64,000 bases of DNA from Ichthyophis bannanicus (GCA_033557465.1 CM066033.1:230580109-230644108), one strand, 5' to 3'; positions 20,851-33,883 are shown, counted from the stretch's first letter. Notes: generated by a model from the letters alone, not told the origin. Numbers and translations are program-made.

Positions 20851-22328
20851 TGTTTCTTTATAAAATATGCTCCCAGATACAGCCCCAACAGCACACAAAT
20901 GCTGACACACCCATTCACGCATGCTCCAAAGCAGCCATAAACATGTGTATGTATGCTATGAAGATAATTTTATGGCGAGTTGACTATGTGGAAAGGGCAA
21001 ATGGGCACCTATCTTGGATATATTTTAAAAACATACTTAGGCACCACTGTGTCTTTATAAAGCAGTAGCATGAATTCTGCAGAAATTGTGGCTACAATGC
21101 ACCCGCATAAATTTACACCAGGCTGGACAATGGTGGAAATGTACGCAACTGAAGTTTGCATGCTGGTGTGTCCTTTGCTACTCCCATGTTGCATCTCAGT
21201 TCCTCTCCTGACTATGTCTTCACTCATGCTGTCTAAAATGTATGTGCACACTAGTCATTGCATGCCCTTTTACACAGAGGGTAATTATTTAAGCAGTATT
21301 TTATGTGCATATATTCAGAAAAGATCCTTTAGAAAAATGTGCATCAATCGCATGTTCTCCCATTTCCATGCAAACTACGTTCTTGGGAATGCTCCCACAC
21401 AGCGTATTTATGCACCCATCTACCGCCATACAATTTTATTAAAGGCCTATTTCTGTATGTAAGAAAGCCTTTATAACTGGGGAAAAAAACACCTTTATAA
21501 AATTATCCTCTTCCTTTGAATGACAGTTAGGTTGGCAGAAAAAAAGATAAGTTGACTCATCCCACCTGCGCAGCTACTCTGGCCTTAATTTTAAGGAGGC
21601 CTTCCAGTTCTCCAAACACAGAGTGTGGCTACTTGTAAGATGTCTCTCCTTATTTAGTACAGTCCTTTTTTCTTCCTGGTACAGATGAATGTACAAGATC
21701 CCCATTAGGGGTGTAAAGTTTCTAGAAGATTTTATTTTGTGTCTTTATCAATTTTTGGCTTCTCCATTTTGTTCTGTTTAGTTTATTTCATGCATTTATT
21801 TAAATAAAATGAGACTACCCAAGTCAGTATGTCAGCTCTATCTCTGGTCCTATTCAAATCCAGATTAAAACCCCTCCTCTTTGAGGCTGCTTTTGGATCC
21901 TAACCTCCTACTGTAACACCTATGAGCCTTTGGTTCATTACCCTCCAGAAATAGTTTTTAGACTTAGAGTTACCAACAAAGGGTTACAGTCTCCACCTCT
22001 TACTATATATATGCACACTAAAACTGTTTTTAGTGAACTTATTTTGTTTTCTCAAATATATTGTTCTCAGAACGAGACACAGAGATTTCACTTTCTGATC
22101 ATGTATAAAAGGTTCAAACTGTCAGAAATGTTTATAGAGAAGGCAACTTGCTACCAAGACTTGCAGCCTTTTTGATAGGCGTAAATGAAAAGAAGTGCAT
22201 TTCAGGACCATACAAAGGACTGTATAAGCAGTGCATCCACACAAGGCATCAGTATGGAAAAGGCACTAAAGTTATCAATGGGCTTCCAGGAAGTCCAAGA
22301 GGCGTGAGTTCCTGTGCACAGCTTAGGG
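20851..22328. other. AT-rich, no gene; possible MITE relics
   Basis: Contains recurring phrases such as 'tttataaa', 'ggcgcctatt'-like and 'aggcctatttctgtatgtaag' near 21440, resembling decayed MITEs seen again at 24540-25560 and 29100-30560. Nothing codes. The last 8 bases (22321-22328) are the TSD of the next MITE. Confidence 0.35.
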
Positions 22329-22522
22329 CAGGGGTCTCAAACTCCAGTCCTGGAGGGACGCAAACCAGTCAGGTTTTCATGGCACCCCTAATGAATATGC
22401 ATGAGATATATTTGCATACAATGTGGGCAGGACATGCAAATATATCTCATGCATATTCATTAGGGATACCCTGAAAACCTGACTGGTTTGCGGCCCTCCA
22501 GGACTGGAGTTTGAGACCCCTG
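22329..22522. mobile_element. Palindromic hAT-like MITE, 194 bp, exact TSD
   Basis: Begins CAGGGGTCTCAAACTCC and ends in its reverse complement, GGAGTTTGAGACCCCTG. The arms pair for nearly the full length through 'accagtcaggttttca' and 'tgcatgagatatatttgca'. It is flanked on both sides by exactly gcttaggg (22321-22328 and 22523-22530). The 8-bp TSD and CAG ends place it with hAT-type MITEs. It is the same family and length as 26403-26596. Confidence 0.85.
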
Positions 22523-22744
22523 GCTTAGGGGGAGGGGGAAGCTCTAGGTTCATTAGTTACACAGGATACATTTCTAGCTTGGTACAATCCTGATACATCT
22601 AAAATTGTGTGGTGGAAACAGATTAGGATACTGTTGTTTGCCAGCATGAAACCCAATTTTGTATAGGCCGTTTAGTCTAGAAAGGGACATCCAAACCAGG
22701 ATGTTCAAAATTTGAATTGTATTTTACAAAAGGTATGCTGAATG

Positions 22745-23208
22745 CAGGGCCAGCCTCAAGCCCCAGCTGTGCCACCCCCCTGCGATGTGCCGCGCTGGAC
22801 CCCACGCTGCACTGCTCCACCTCCCGTGCAGAGCCATGCTGCTGCCCTCTGCTGCCACTGATTCTGCCGGCAGCATGGGGGGAAGGGGGATTTGGCTTGG
22901 CAGCAGGCATGTGCTTCGACACACATTGCCTGCCGCTTCTGATTCCCCTCCAACACAACTTCGAGGGGTCAGAAGTGGCAGGCCATGTGTGCCGAAGCAG
23001 GTGGCCTGACACTGCCATTTAGTAGCCCCAGCCACCAGAATCAGCAGCAGCATGGCTCAGTACGGGCGGGGGAAGGGTGGCACAGCTTGGAACGCAGGGG
23101 GGTGGGAGCAGCAGCAGGCCATGTGTGCCAAAGTATACGGCCTGCTATCCGCAGAGGTCTACCACCCTAGGCAGTTGCCTAGCCCACCTTGTGTACGGGC
23201 CAGCCCTG
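22745..23208. mobile_element. hAT-like MITE (CAGGGCC family), 464 bp, exact TSD
   Basis: Ends CAGGGCCAGCC and GGGCCAGCCCTG form short inverted repeats. The flanks are an exact 8-bp duplication, gctgaatg (22737-22744 and 23209-23216). The interior is GC-rich with an internally repeated segment: 'cagcagcaggccatgtgtgcc' resembles the 'ggcaggccatgtgtgccgaag' part. It has no transposase. It is related to 13011-13309, 24320-24491 and 45588-45948. Confidence 0.85.
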
Positions 23209-23348
23209 GCTGAATGCTGACCCTTTGGTACATGCAAGGTACCACAAACCAACATGATCTATTTAAAATGGTTAATAAATAATGATATAAATAAATACTT
23301 ATTTTTGTATCAGCCAAATGACTCAATTTGTGGAATATCGATGAAATT

Positions 23349-23813
23349 CTATAGGGCAAGTTTACTAAGCCATGCTAGCATTTTGCAGATAGCAAGCAAT
23401 CATGGGCAATATATATGCATGATACATGTACAACACGTGTGCTACCTATTGGGAGCATGTACAACATGGCCCCAGTGGATAGCACAATGAATTGGATCTC
23501 CAAAGTGAGCTGGCAACTTTGCAAATGCAGGTAATGCAACCCACTGAGGTGGCGTCATCTTCCCCCACACTGCCTGCGCCATTGATGGTGACCGCATGAT
23601 TTCAATGCCCATGCTAACTGCCCTTTGCAGACACGCCTACATTTTTCCCCACCATATCCATTTTCCTCCATACCGAGTGGTATGTAGATAGCGTGGAAAT
23701 AGGACAGATACTAATCAGACAGTGTGGGGTTAACTGTTAATAGGGGCAATTACCGTGTGCTCGAGCCCACATTAACAGCTGGTGCAACTTAGAACACATG
23801 CCCCTATGTGGGG
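23349..23813. mobile_element. Harbinger-like MITE (probable)
   Basis: The left end, 'gggcaagtttactaagcc', and the reverse complement of the right end, 'ggggcatgtgttctaag', are similar. They resemble the 'GGGGC...TTTACTAA' termini common in vertebrate Harbinger-type MITEs. The interior has 'catgctagcattttgcag'-type phrases typical of the class. A 3-bp TSD is not clear, so the boundaries are approximate. Confidence 0.5.
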
Positions 23814-24319
23814 CTGAATATATTAGCCTCCGCAGGTCAATTTTAGCTGAGTTGTCTGACATAGCATTTAAGTAAAATGGTTGCATGGAAATGTGGTATT
23901 ATGAGTTTTGATATTATTTTTCTTACATTTGAAAGGTTTTAAATATTTTATTTGAAGCACTAGAAGATTGCTTGTGGATACATGATGATATATACAAAGT
24001 TATCTATATGATTGTGTTTAAGTCATTTATTTATGTGTAAAATGTTGAATGCAAATTTTATTTTCTTCGTATTTTACAGTTTTTCTCCAGATGCAGCCTT
24101 TGCCGAATCATGGCCATGCTGGTAGGGGGGAGGGGGGGTTGTTTTATATTAAAGTTTTAATTTTTCTTTATGTATTTATTATCTATTTAACAATTTAATT
24201 GGATTATGTTGGTCTGTGGTCTGTTATGCGTTGCACCTGTCATGTGTGAACCACTGCCTCTCTTTCTACTGCAAATACATTGGAGGCCACAAGAAAAACT
24301 AAGCATATTTGATGACATG
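23814..24319. other. AT-rich unclassified sequence
   Basis: No gene or repeat recognised; a G-rich stretch lies at 24125-24140. Confidence 0.4.
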
Positions 24320-24491
24320 CAGGGCCGGGCAAACTAGGTGGTCTCCTAGGGTGCCAGCTTCTTTGGGTGGGTGGGGGCAAAGAGCAGGGCATTCGAAGAT
24401 AAATAATAGATTCTGAAAGCCAGGGAGGGACATAAGGCTTAAAGTTTGCCTAGGTCGCCAACACTTTGAACCAACTCTAGGGCCAGCCCTG
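24320..24491. mobile_element. hAT-like MITE (CAGGGCC family), 172 bp
   Basis: Starts CAGGGCCGGGC and ends GGGCCAGCCCTG. The flanking octamers atgacatg (24312-24319) and atggcaca (24492-24499) differ at three positions, all transitions, consistent with a decayed 8-bp TSD. It contains 'tgcctaggtcgcc' and 'ctcctagggtgcc' segments typical of the family. It is the shortest family member here. Confidence 0.65.
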
Positions 24492-24499
24492 ATGGCACA

Positions 24500-25845
24500 T
24501 ATAGTAGGAACAACCATTTTATAGAATCACTCAGGGCTTTCTACATGAAAGTAGTAGCACTTACACATGTAAGTGGAAAATGTAACCACCTGGACATGCA
24601 AGTGCCAGATTTTCTAAAGATAAGCCAATTAAAGGGCCAAGTTCTAAATCTCAAATTTTTGACATTTTGAAGTAATTTTCCACACAAAGGGGTAAGCATA
24701 ATTCCTCCCTCAAGCTCTCCTCCCTAGCCCTGGCCCAAACAAGAAGTTGGCCCACACTTATATGTACTTTAAAGAAGGTGTAAATTCTGACAGGAAAATT
24801 TTTGAAGTATATGTGTAATGATGTTGCAAAATAAGAAATACAGATATACTTTCATGGGTCGCCCAAACCATGCTCAGACCACACCCACTCTAAATCTCTG
24901 CATGCTGCAAGCATACACACATAAGCGATGCTTTTTCAAAAATTGCTTACATGTGTATGCCAATTTACCTAGGTACCTGGTATTTCTTTTTGAATGTGTA
25001 AATCTTCTTAAATCTCCTTCATAATACTTTTATTTTTGCACAGTTGGCTTTAAATTGATCTTTCCCTATTATGCAGATAGACCAACAGTGAGTAGTCAGA
25101 ACTATATTTAAAAGGGGTAAATTATTTTGTATACCTTTGTGCACATATATTCCTCCTATTTATTAAACATTAAATATCTAACAAGGAATCAGATTCTTGG
25201 TCATATGACTGAAAGAGGTTTATCGCGCGTATAGTTCTTAGCATAGCCACCAAGAGGATAATTTTCAAAGGTATTTCTGTGCATAAAGCAGTGCTTTACA
25301 TACAGAAATAGACTTTTACATCATCACAAGCCTGATAATGCGTAGGTTTAGCTGGTCTGAGCTGAGGCATTCCTTGGGACAGGGCTGGGGTGAAGTTCAC
25401 ATTTATGTGTATTCTTCTGTAAAAGCAAGGGTAAACATATGTGCATACATTCCCTGCAGCAATTTTCAAAAGCAGAAGCGTGTTCATACTTTCAGTTTTA
25501 AAAGTCACCATACGGGAATGTAAGTGTGTACTTTCTGCATGTCTGTACAGTTCTAAAATTAGCCCTTAGCTTCTTTCTGTAAGGGTTATTCAGCTCTGCC
25601 ACATATAAGAAATACAGGCCAACCCTTTCTGTCATATAGCAGATGAATACTCTGTGGATAAAATACTAACCAAGGCTGATATTTTACTTATGGATTATCC
25701 ACATTTTCAGGAAAAAATATTTTGATCTGTATGTATTACTTACATGCATGCATACACACACACAGAACCCCATATGTGGTTAAAATATACTTATAAATAT
25801 GGCACTAAATCACAAACATCACCACAGATGTTAAAACATGATACT
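24500..25845. other. AT-rich sequence with probable MITE relics
   Basis: Phrases such as 'acatgtaagtgg', 'cttttacatcatcac' and 'tttcaaaggtatttctgtgcataaag' paired with 'ctttacatacagaaatagac' (25266-25315) suggest old foldback elements. No defined termini, no coding region. Confidence 0.35.
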
Positions 25846-26246
25846 GGGGCCATTTTACTAAAGCCTACTAAACAGTTAACGTGCATTTTTGCGGGAAGCA
25901 AAGGCCCACAGTGACAACTAACATGTAGATTTGATAGCGACTGGCCACTAAAACACGCCTTAATCACCCATTGCACAAAGGGGCAGGGAATGGGCAGGGT
26001 ATGGGACGGAGTGTGGGTGTGCAGAGCACACTACAGTTAATGTCAATGTGACAATTAGCATGAGTGCACCTAACAATACCTCTATGGGTGGCGCTAGGTG
26101 CACCCACATTAATTGCACTGTACATCAGGATGCATGTCCATGTGGTAACTGCTAGGAACATGCTGGTGATACTCCCAACAGTTCCAGCCAAGGCTTTACA
26201 CTTAACACACATTCGTTTTTGCGCTAAATATCCATAAAAGAGCCCC
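25846..26246. mobile_element. Harbinger-like MITE (probable), 401 bp
   Basis: The left end reads GGGGCCATTTTACTAAAGCC. The reverse complement of the right end reads GGGGCTCTTTTATGG. The GGGGC...TTTTA end type matches the short, well-defined Harbinger-like element at 29475-29580. A TWA-type TSD is not clearly preserved. There is no coding capacity. Confidence 0.5.
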
Positions 26247-26402
26247 ACTTTTATGGCACCTGTGTATAATGATCTGCTATAGTATCAGAATTTTATTCTT
26301 TATATCTAACACTTCGAGAGTAATTTCATAGTCATTTTTTGTGCCTAAACAGAAGAGGTTTGAAAATTTTAAGCCATGCCTAGAAGTATGTATGATTTAC
26401 AG

Positions 26403-26596
26403 CAGAGGTACTCAAATCCGGTCCTGGAGGGCCACAAACCAGTCAGGCTTTCGGGATATCCCTAAGGAATATACATGAGATATATTTGCATGCACTGCCT
26501 CCATTGTATTTGAATCTATCTCATGCATATTCATTAGGGATATCCCGAAAACCTGACTGGTTTGCAGCCCTCCAGGACTGGATTTGAGTACCTCTG
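26403..26596. mobile_element. Palindromic hAT-like MITE, 194 bp
   Basis: Begins CAGAGGTACTCAAATCC and ends GGATTTGAGTACCTCTG. It is a near-complete palindrome of the same family and exact length as 22329-22522. The flanks atttacag (26395-26402) and atgtacag (26597-26604) form an 8-bp TSD with one difference. Confidence 0.85.
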
Positions 26597-29471
26597 ATGT
26601 ACAGTAAGCCAGCCTGTACTTGTAGTGTGGGCATGCTTAGAGGAGGAGTTTGAGAAGAGCATGGGTGGAGTTTACATGCATAGTTTATGTTCTAATATTT
26701 ATGCCTGCTCAAGAGCAGTCTTGTGGCTTGTGTCTTCATTCTAGGCACCATTTCTACTAGTATTTTATAAAGATAAAATAGGCGTCGATGTGTCATTATA
26801 AAATAAGCTAAAAATAGGTGCCTTCCTGCCCTATTAACTTAAGCACCCTGTTAAAATATTACCTCCTTTATCTACAAAATCGAGAACCTTACCAAAATAT
26901 GCGGTAAGCTTCTAAAAAAATATGGCCCTGATATCCAGCTGGCCCAGCCAGTATATAAAATTAAAGTTAAGCACCTGCACTGATGCTTATCTTTATTTGT
27001 ATATTCAGCAGTGCTATCCATTTAACTATCATCACTGATTATACATCTGACCAGCACCCATGCTGGTGACTAACTGTTTATACATAACTTATTTGTTTAG
27101 CAGTTAAATAGTGCCACTAAACATATAAGTGCTGGCTCCATCTTTGCCCTCCCAAAATGCCAACTCCTTCTATGGATAAAATTTAGATACCAATTTTATC
27201 AATATAAAGTGCTGAAAATACATGCATAAGCAACCACACAGATTGTTCTGGAATTTGATAGGGATGACACTGCCGCTTAGCTACTTGTGAGAAATGAAGC
27301 TTTCCCTAACTCACAAAATTAAATCATTTGTGAGTTAACACACATGTATGTATTTTACATACATATGGCTTTTAACCTCACTAGCGAATCACGAGGAGAT
27401 GCCTAGAATTGGCTGAGAGGAGGAGGAAGGGGCGCCAATTTCATTACCAATATTCAAACATATATGAGCTTATATTCATTCATAAAAGACAAGAATACAG
27501 CAACGGAAAGACTATACAAAGCCCCATTTCAGGGTGAATATGGCATGCCATTACAGGGATTCATGGATCAGTTTTCAGGAATCATTCCACAAATGTAGGG
27601 TGCCATACGTACCCAGTAGTAGCTGCCCACCACAAACCATGTCTTCCTGGAGTCTATGTGTGACTGAACTTTGAAAAACTTTTTCATCACCTGCAAACCC
27701 AGGTACAGGCATGTTACAAAACAACAACAACTGGGCCTCTCTCTATCTAATTGCTAGCAGTATATCAGGACCGTACCAAGCTCGAAATGCACCCTATGTG
27801 ATTTGTGAACTTGGAGCCCCCTGCCTCTCCAACCATATGCAGGAGCTCACTCTTTTTGGGCTTCCTGAAAGCCCCATGCTGATATCAGTACCCCTTCTGT
27901 GCTTTCGCACTGTACGGCCGCAATGCTCGCACAGCCCTTGGTACAGCCCTGAGTACTATTACTGACTGACAAAAAACACTTTTGACAATTTTAACTGAAT
28001 GAATTCTAATGGGATTTATGGGTCAGAATGATAAACGTACTGATTTTGTTGTACCTTATTCAGAACTAAGGGAATAGGACATAATACAGTAACACACTAG
28101 TTCTAAAGCACAGGGCAAGTCCTGAAGAATAGAGTGAGGATAAAAGGCCAATTTCACCAGCTATTCAGTGCATTGTTTATAACACTGGGGCCCTCTGCTT
28201 ATCCGACTTTCCTTGTGAAGCCTAAGGCTGCACATTTCTGCTGCCTAGCTCTCTTTTCTCTTCCCCCTCCCCCTTTTCCTATCTCTACTAACTCCAGTCC
28301 AAAAGTTAAAATTAGTAAATGCACATTTCCTCTCTTCTTTGTAAGAATTTAGTTCCTCGCCTTCCTTCTCACATATGCAGTAAATGGATGGAACATTCTC
28401 TGGGGTCACTCACTGAGGCTAGACTAATTACGTTTTCCACAAATATTAAGTTCAATTTTTGACAAACACCCCTTTTAATTATAACGAATCAAATATGATT
28501 GTACAGTACTGCTTACCTCACACAAAAATAGTACATATATGAAAGAGTAATGAGGCAATTCCTAGCTTAGGGCCCTACAACTATTCTGCGTTAGTTGTTA
28601 ACATGGGAATTAATAAACACTAAAGTGTGAGTGCTGTGTTAAAAGTAATCGCAGTGCTTTAGCATTTAATGCACAAGAATTTCTGTATGAACAGCTAATG
28701 CAGAAGAGAGTAACGAATGTGCAGGAGGTAGTTACCAAACATAACTGTTAATGCAGCAGATAACACAGCACAGAACACTACCTTTAGTTAGCTGCGTTGT
28801 TAATGCACATTAAATATTTCTCTGCATATATTGAATGTGAAACAGTTGGGAAGGCCCCCCACAGTTCATGCGGAGATTTAGCAATTATTGCATTAAATGG
28901 CCTCTTACTAAATTACAATTGGAGTAAAAGTATGTGTTTTGAGATGATGATGCATATTTTGTCAGTAGGTGTACACATGGATAGAATTTGGACAGAGTGC
29001 ACAAGTATGTACATAGATTATAAAATACTATAATTTATGCAAATGTCAAAAGATTGCAGTTGCAGATATTTAGCTGATGTAAATGTCTGCCCCTGCAGAC
29101 GCCTACTTATCTTTATAAAATTGCCTTGATATAGGTGCCTGAAAACATATCTAAACTATGTGCCCCGTTATAAAATTAGATGGTAATTTCATAAGGGGCC
29201 ACATACTTTTAGGTGGCAAGTATGCACCTAGGTGGATATTAGTTTAGATATTAGTGTGCAAATGTGGCCATATACATGCGTTAGTGACCTCTTATAAAAT
29301 TCCAACCAGCATAAAAAGGGTGCACGTTGCTTGATGGCACATACTTTGCTAGTGGGTCTGTGCAGGGACAGAGTCCTGGCAGAGCATGGGCAGAATGCAC
29401 AAGTCTGTGCGTTGACTATAAAATAGAGGTGTAAATGTTCACATCCTAACTTAAGTTGCGATTTCTGACAC
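26597..29471. other. AT-rich non-coding region with weak repeat traces
   Basis: 26930-27140 shares 'gatatccagctggcccagccag' and 'attcagcagtgctatcca' phrases with the dispersed repeat at 20330-20850. 28560-28930 has Harbinger-like phrases ('agggccctacaactattctgcg', 'ggcctcttactaaatt'). 29100-29470 repeats 'tttataaaattgcc/ccag' motifs. No gene is supported. Confidence 0.35.
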
Positions 29472-29474
29472 TTA

Positions 29475-29580
29475 GGGGCTTGTTTACAAAGCCGCGGTAG
29501 CAGTTTCCGATCGTTATTCAATGGGGCCGCGGCTCCAATAACGATCGGAAACCGCTACCGTGGCTTTGTAAACAAGCCCC
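29475..29580. mobile_element. Harbinger-like micro-MITE, 106 bp, TTA TSD
   Basis: The left arm 29475-29518 (GGGGCTTGTTTACAAAGCC...) and the reverse complement of the right arm differ at only about two positions over 44 bp. This leaves a ~18-bp GC-rich loop. It is flanked by TTA on both sides (29472-29474 and 29581-29583). A TWA 3-bp target and GGGGC ends are the hallmark of PIF/Harbinger transposons. It is far too short to code and is among the smallest possible members. Confidence 0.75.
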
Positions 29581-32500
29581 TTAGACTAATATTTTATCAA
29601 GACCAGTAAGCACCTACTCAGCCTTATAAAATAGGCTTCATTTAGGAATGCTAGAACATACTTTAACAGGTGCCCCCTTAACAAACATATCTTCCATCTG
29701 TGTATCATGAGAGGACTAGATTGTGGCTGAAAACTCGCCTAAATCTAGCTGTATGTTTAAAGGGCTATGTTCCAGACAGCTAGATTAGGACAAGTTTTCT
29801 GCCATAAATGAGCCATCGCGTGATACATATGTGGAGTGTTCCTAATGAGTGGCTTCATTAATATTCACCCCAACAGTAACTAAGAAAAAGTAAGCACACC
29901 TGATATAATTTTGTTTTATTGATTGATAGTGTTTCCTCCCCTTTCCAGCAGTCTTTATGCAGCTTCAAACCTCTCCTTTCACATCTGTACCTTTTTTATA
30001 GCAAATACTTTTCCCTCTAGATCTGCTACCAGCACTGGCTTTTTAAATATTTCACAACACTTAAATACCCATCATCTTACTTATGCATTTTTAAAACTTC
30101 ATATGTTCGTGAATTAAAATCAGACCCCTTTCATGAAACACATGTAAAGGGTAATTTTTATAACAAGGCACTAAGTTAAAGCACATTTGACACATCTAAA
30201 TTGAGCCTATTTCTTAAAGGCAAGTAGGCGCCTAGTTGTCTTTATAAAATACTAGTGTTAGTGGCAGAGATCACATCTTAAATTAAGGCATGATTACTCG
30301 GTGTAAATGATTATGCCTACTTTTTGCAAGTAAGCATGTAAATTATTCTATTTTATAACCAACGCGCATACTTGCATGCATCACTTATACTATGCCCCTG
30401 TGCAAGCCCAAAGCAAAAGAATGGCCATGCAATTAACACGTGTACTTTTACAATGATTGTTACCTACGTGTGCAAATGACTAGAATGTGCATTGTAAGTA
30501 CCCCAAAAAATAGACACCTCTTTCGATATAATTACTCTGCGAGTTTATAAATGGGCACCTAGTTACTATATCCCATGGAAAATATTACTTATCTTGCCAC
30601 AGCCATGAAAGTCATGCATTCACAATTATGGCAACACATGATTGTGAACCCCGTTCCCAGGACTTAAGGACCATGAGGCCCTGTAAGAAAGCCTCACATG
30701 TACAAATTCCCTTGTAGCCTATGGGGTTAAGTAAACATACACAGGTTACTTCTCACTTCTCCCTTTTATTAAGCCTTGCCCTCTTGTCGAATCAACCACT
30801 AGGGTGATCCCAACCCTCCTAAAGTTCTTAGGCTATGAGAAAGGTGTATTTACTAAAGTGCACTAAGCGAGCATTAAAACTAGAGAACTGAAGGAATAAA
30901 TGTTTTATCCTCTTCTTCACAGCATCAATACTATATATTCAGTAGCATCAACATATAAACTAATCTACAAACAATGCACAGTTTCCTGTTAAAGAAAAAC
31001 ACAGAAAATATATTTATTGATTGAAGCTTAACTCCAGTGGGATGACAACTAACACTTTAGTTTTAACTGTCACTATCTTGTGGAACTGAATGACTGGAGA
31101 ACATCTTGTTAGAAGTATGTTGAATTCCCTAGTCCTTTCGCTTCTAAGAAGTCTCCCTAAGAAATTCTGTTTGCAAGAAACCAAATTTGAAAGCAAGCAA
31201 CAGGAAGCTTTTTAGTTGGGAAGTTGAGGTTTTAAGCACTCAGTGACAAACAATGAGCTGGGGTGATAAAGATGCAATGGAAATGGTATGGAACAGACCT
31301 TACTAACTTCCTGTCAAAGTTGACTTGCGAGCATGTGTGCTACCATGATACGGCCCAGCAGTGCTATTTTGCTTTTATTTACTCAAATGTATTTGTTCTT
31401 GCAAAAATCACTATAAAAACAAAGAGTGGGGAAAGACGACAGAAGACCTGCCATCTCCTGTTGCCAGATCTTTTATTTTACAGTTTATCAAATGCTTTCA
31501 TCAGCAGAACTCAGACCTTTTGTTTGGTGACTTGCCACCAAGATCGTATTACCCTTTTAAAGCGTGTACTCTATCTATCCCTTCCATCATTAAAAAAAAC
31601 ACCCTAAAATGTGTACCATCTCTATAAAAGAATGGCATTTGTAAAAATATTTACCAGCAACCACAATATTTTACAAAGATCATTTTATATGAACAATTAC
31701 TTAAATATTGTCAATATTATTCTTACAGTTTGCTAAATTCTAGCACTTGTTTTAAATATTAGGTTGCTAGGTCAGTGAGGTTACCTTATCTTTATTTTCC
31801 CTAAACCCCCAACAGGTATTAATGTCAAAAGACAGCTCTTGAGTTGGGGGTTTGTTTGGCCTAGGTCACACAAAGGTCAAGCTTTTCACCACTTGTTAAC
31901 CCAAAGCTTCCACCAGGCCTCTCCAGCACAGTCCATTTTATCTGCAAATGCACTGCCCACCACACTGCATTTTTCTCAGTTTTGCAGGCACTAACAAGCC
32001 TCTCTCCTTGTGAAGTGGTCTCGGTGACAAATAAATAGGTCAAATACTCTTTAACTGAAACTGCAGAAGCGGAGTTCCCCCAAATATGGAAAGTATAACT
32101 GATTTTGTCTGAGAAAAAAAGACTTAAAGGAATGCCATTTTTAACGAGCAGAGCAAATTCTTCTTTCCTTGCTATATCTCACAGTTTTCCTAAAACATGC
32201 AAACATTGCAAGCTATTTATTTTGTCTGTGACAGAAACCAGTCCTCACCCTGATTGATTCCTATAAATACATATATATTTTTTTTTTTAATGGGCTGAAA
32301 ATAGAGTGAAACAAATTTTATTAGCTTCCATGACAGACAAAAAAATCTAAATAAATCGAATTGGTTCCATCTATTAATAATTTGAGATTAGTTCTATTTT
32401 AATACATGAATTTACTAAGCAGAAATTTGTTCAACGCCTCTCTATTTTTTTTCTTTTTACCACTGAAACATTCTGTTTCTTTCTCTCTCTTTGGAAAATT

Positions 32501-33883
32501 TTGCACTTGAATATTATCACGGGGATAGCATATGGCAAAGTAGAAGTAGGCAGTTTATCTTCATCCTCTTTGTGGCTAAAATTAGCTCAATGCTCTTGCA
32601 GCTTTACACATGACTCCAAACCTAAATGATACTCCTAATAATGAAATTCAGATTCCAACTTCTGCTAGTTTCCAATAAATTTTTAAATAGACATAGCTTT
32701 TTCACACAGAAAAAAAATTAAAGCAGTAATTATTAACACTAAAATTTATGCTACAGTCAGGCAGTGAAGCTAGATCTTAAAAGACAAGGCATATGGTAAT
32801 TACAGTACAGTATTTTAAATATTTGACTTATTTACTATGCAATGATTTTTTTCGACACATGCACTTAGTATTGTCTTTCAACAGTACATTGAGTAGTAAA
32901 GAAATGTTATTTAGATTCCTTAAAATATTAAGATGCTTTATCTTTGATTTTGTTCCTAAATAAACTTTCTTTTTGTGCTAGCACATTTTACAGAATTTTT
33001 TTTGAGGGGGGACCTCTATACTGAGATATAAATTATGGATTTCTATTATTATCAACCTGCTACGGACGCTTAAAAATCTCTCGAATGTACTGTACAGTTC
33101 TTCATATTGTAGTCTTTCTTTTCATGTATCATGTGATCCTCATGTGCTTTTAATGAAGGTCAGCACAGCAAAATCCCATTACTGACTGTTGATCACTTCT
33201 CAGTCTCATTTGGCTAAGGTCTGAGCACAAGTCTGAGCTATGAACTAAAGCCAGTCCCTTCTTTGTCTTTCGATGGAGACTAAAAACCTATATGATATAG
33301 ATAATGCTCCTTTACCCAACTACATCATGGACATGATGATGTTACTACCGAGGATTACACCGCTAAAAAAAAAACCCTCTCATTTACATAGAGCTAGTTA
33401 CATAAACAGAGCTTTCAACAAGTAGCAAATACATATGCTAATAGCGTAAAACAGGGAAGGGACTTTTCAACTTTTAGTCTTTACAGCTCTGGTTTCCCAG
33501 TGTATTGGAAATAAGAGACAGCCTCAGTGGCCTTTTCCCTGGGTGAAATATGGCATGATTGGTAATACGCTGGCAAAACAATGCACTACCAAATTTCATC
33601 ACTGGAGAATGGCCCTGTAAAATGGCTTGATGGGTGAATGACAGAAGCAGACTAGACACACTCTCAACAACAGATACTCTCATTCTAACAAAAAGTGTCT
33701 AAAAATATTAAATATGGACCTGTTCATCAAATTTCTGCGCCAGTGCAAAAACTGTCCATGAATCAATGAAGAACCCTTTAGTTTCAATGGAAGTCATGCT
33801 GGGGACAAAACTGGAGCAGTTGTTCTACTAATGCAGAAGCTTAATAAACCTATCCCTTAGTTTTCTCCTTAGAAGTGAAATAA
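29581..33883. other. AT-rich, repeat-poor non-coding region
   Basis: 29590-30560 keeps MITE-like phrases ('taggcgcctagttgtctttataaaatac', 30146-30250). From about 30570 to 33880 I see no inverted ends, LINE or DIRS text, and no coding frame over 115 codons; the 114-codon frame at 31263-31607 lacks any family signature. Poly-T/poly-A runs occur at 32278-32290 and 33365-33373. This is the longest repeat-poor stretch of the window and could be intron or regulatory DNA. Confidence 0.4.

Noticed and set aside
22677..23053. Cluster of open frames on both strands (up to 113 codons)
   Set aside because: Entirely inside the 464-bp CAGGGCC MITE and its flank.
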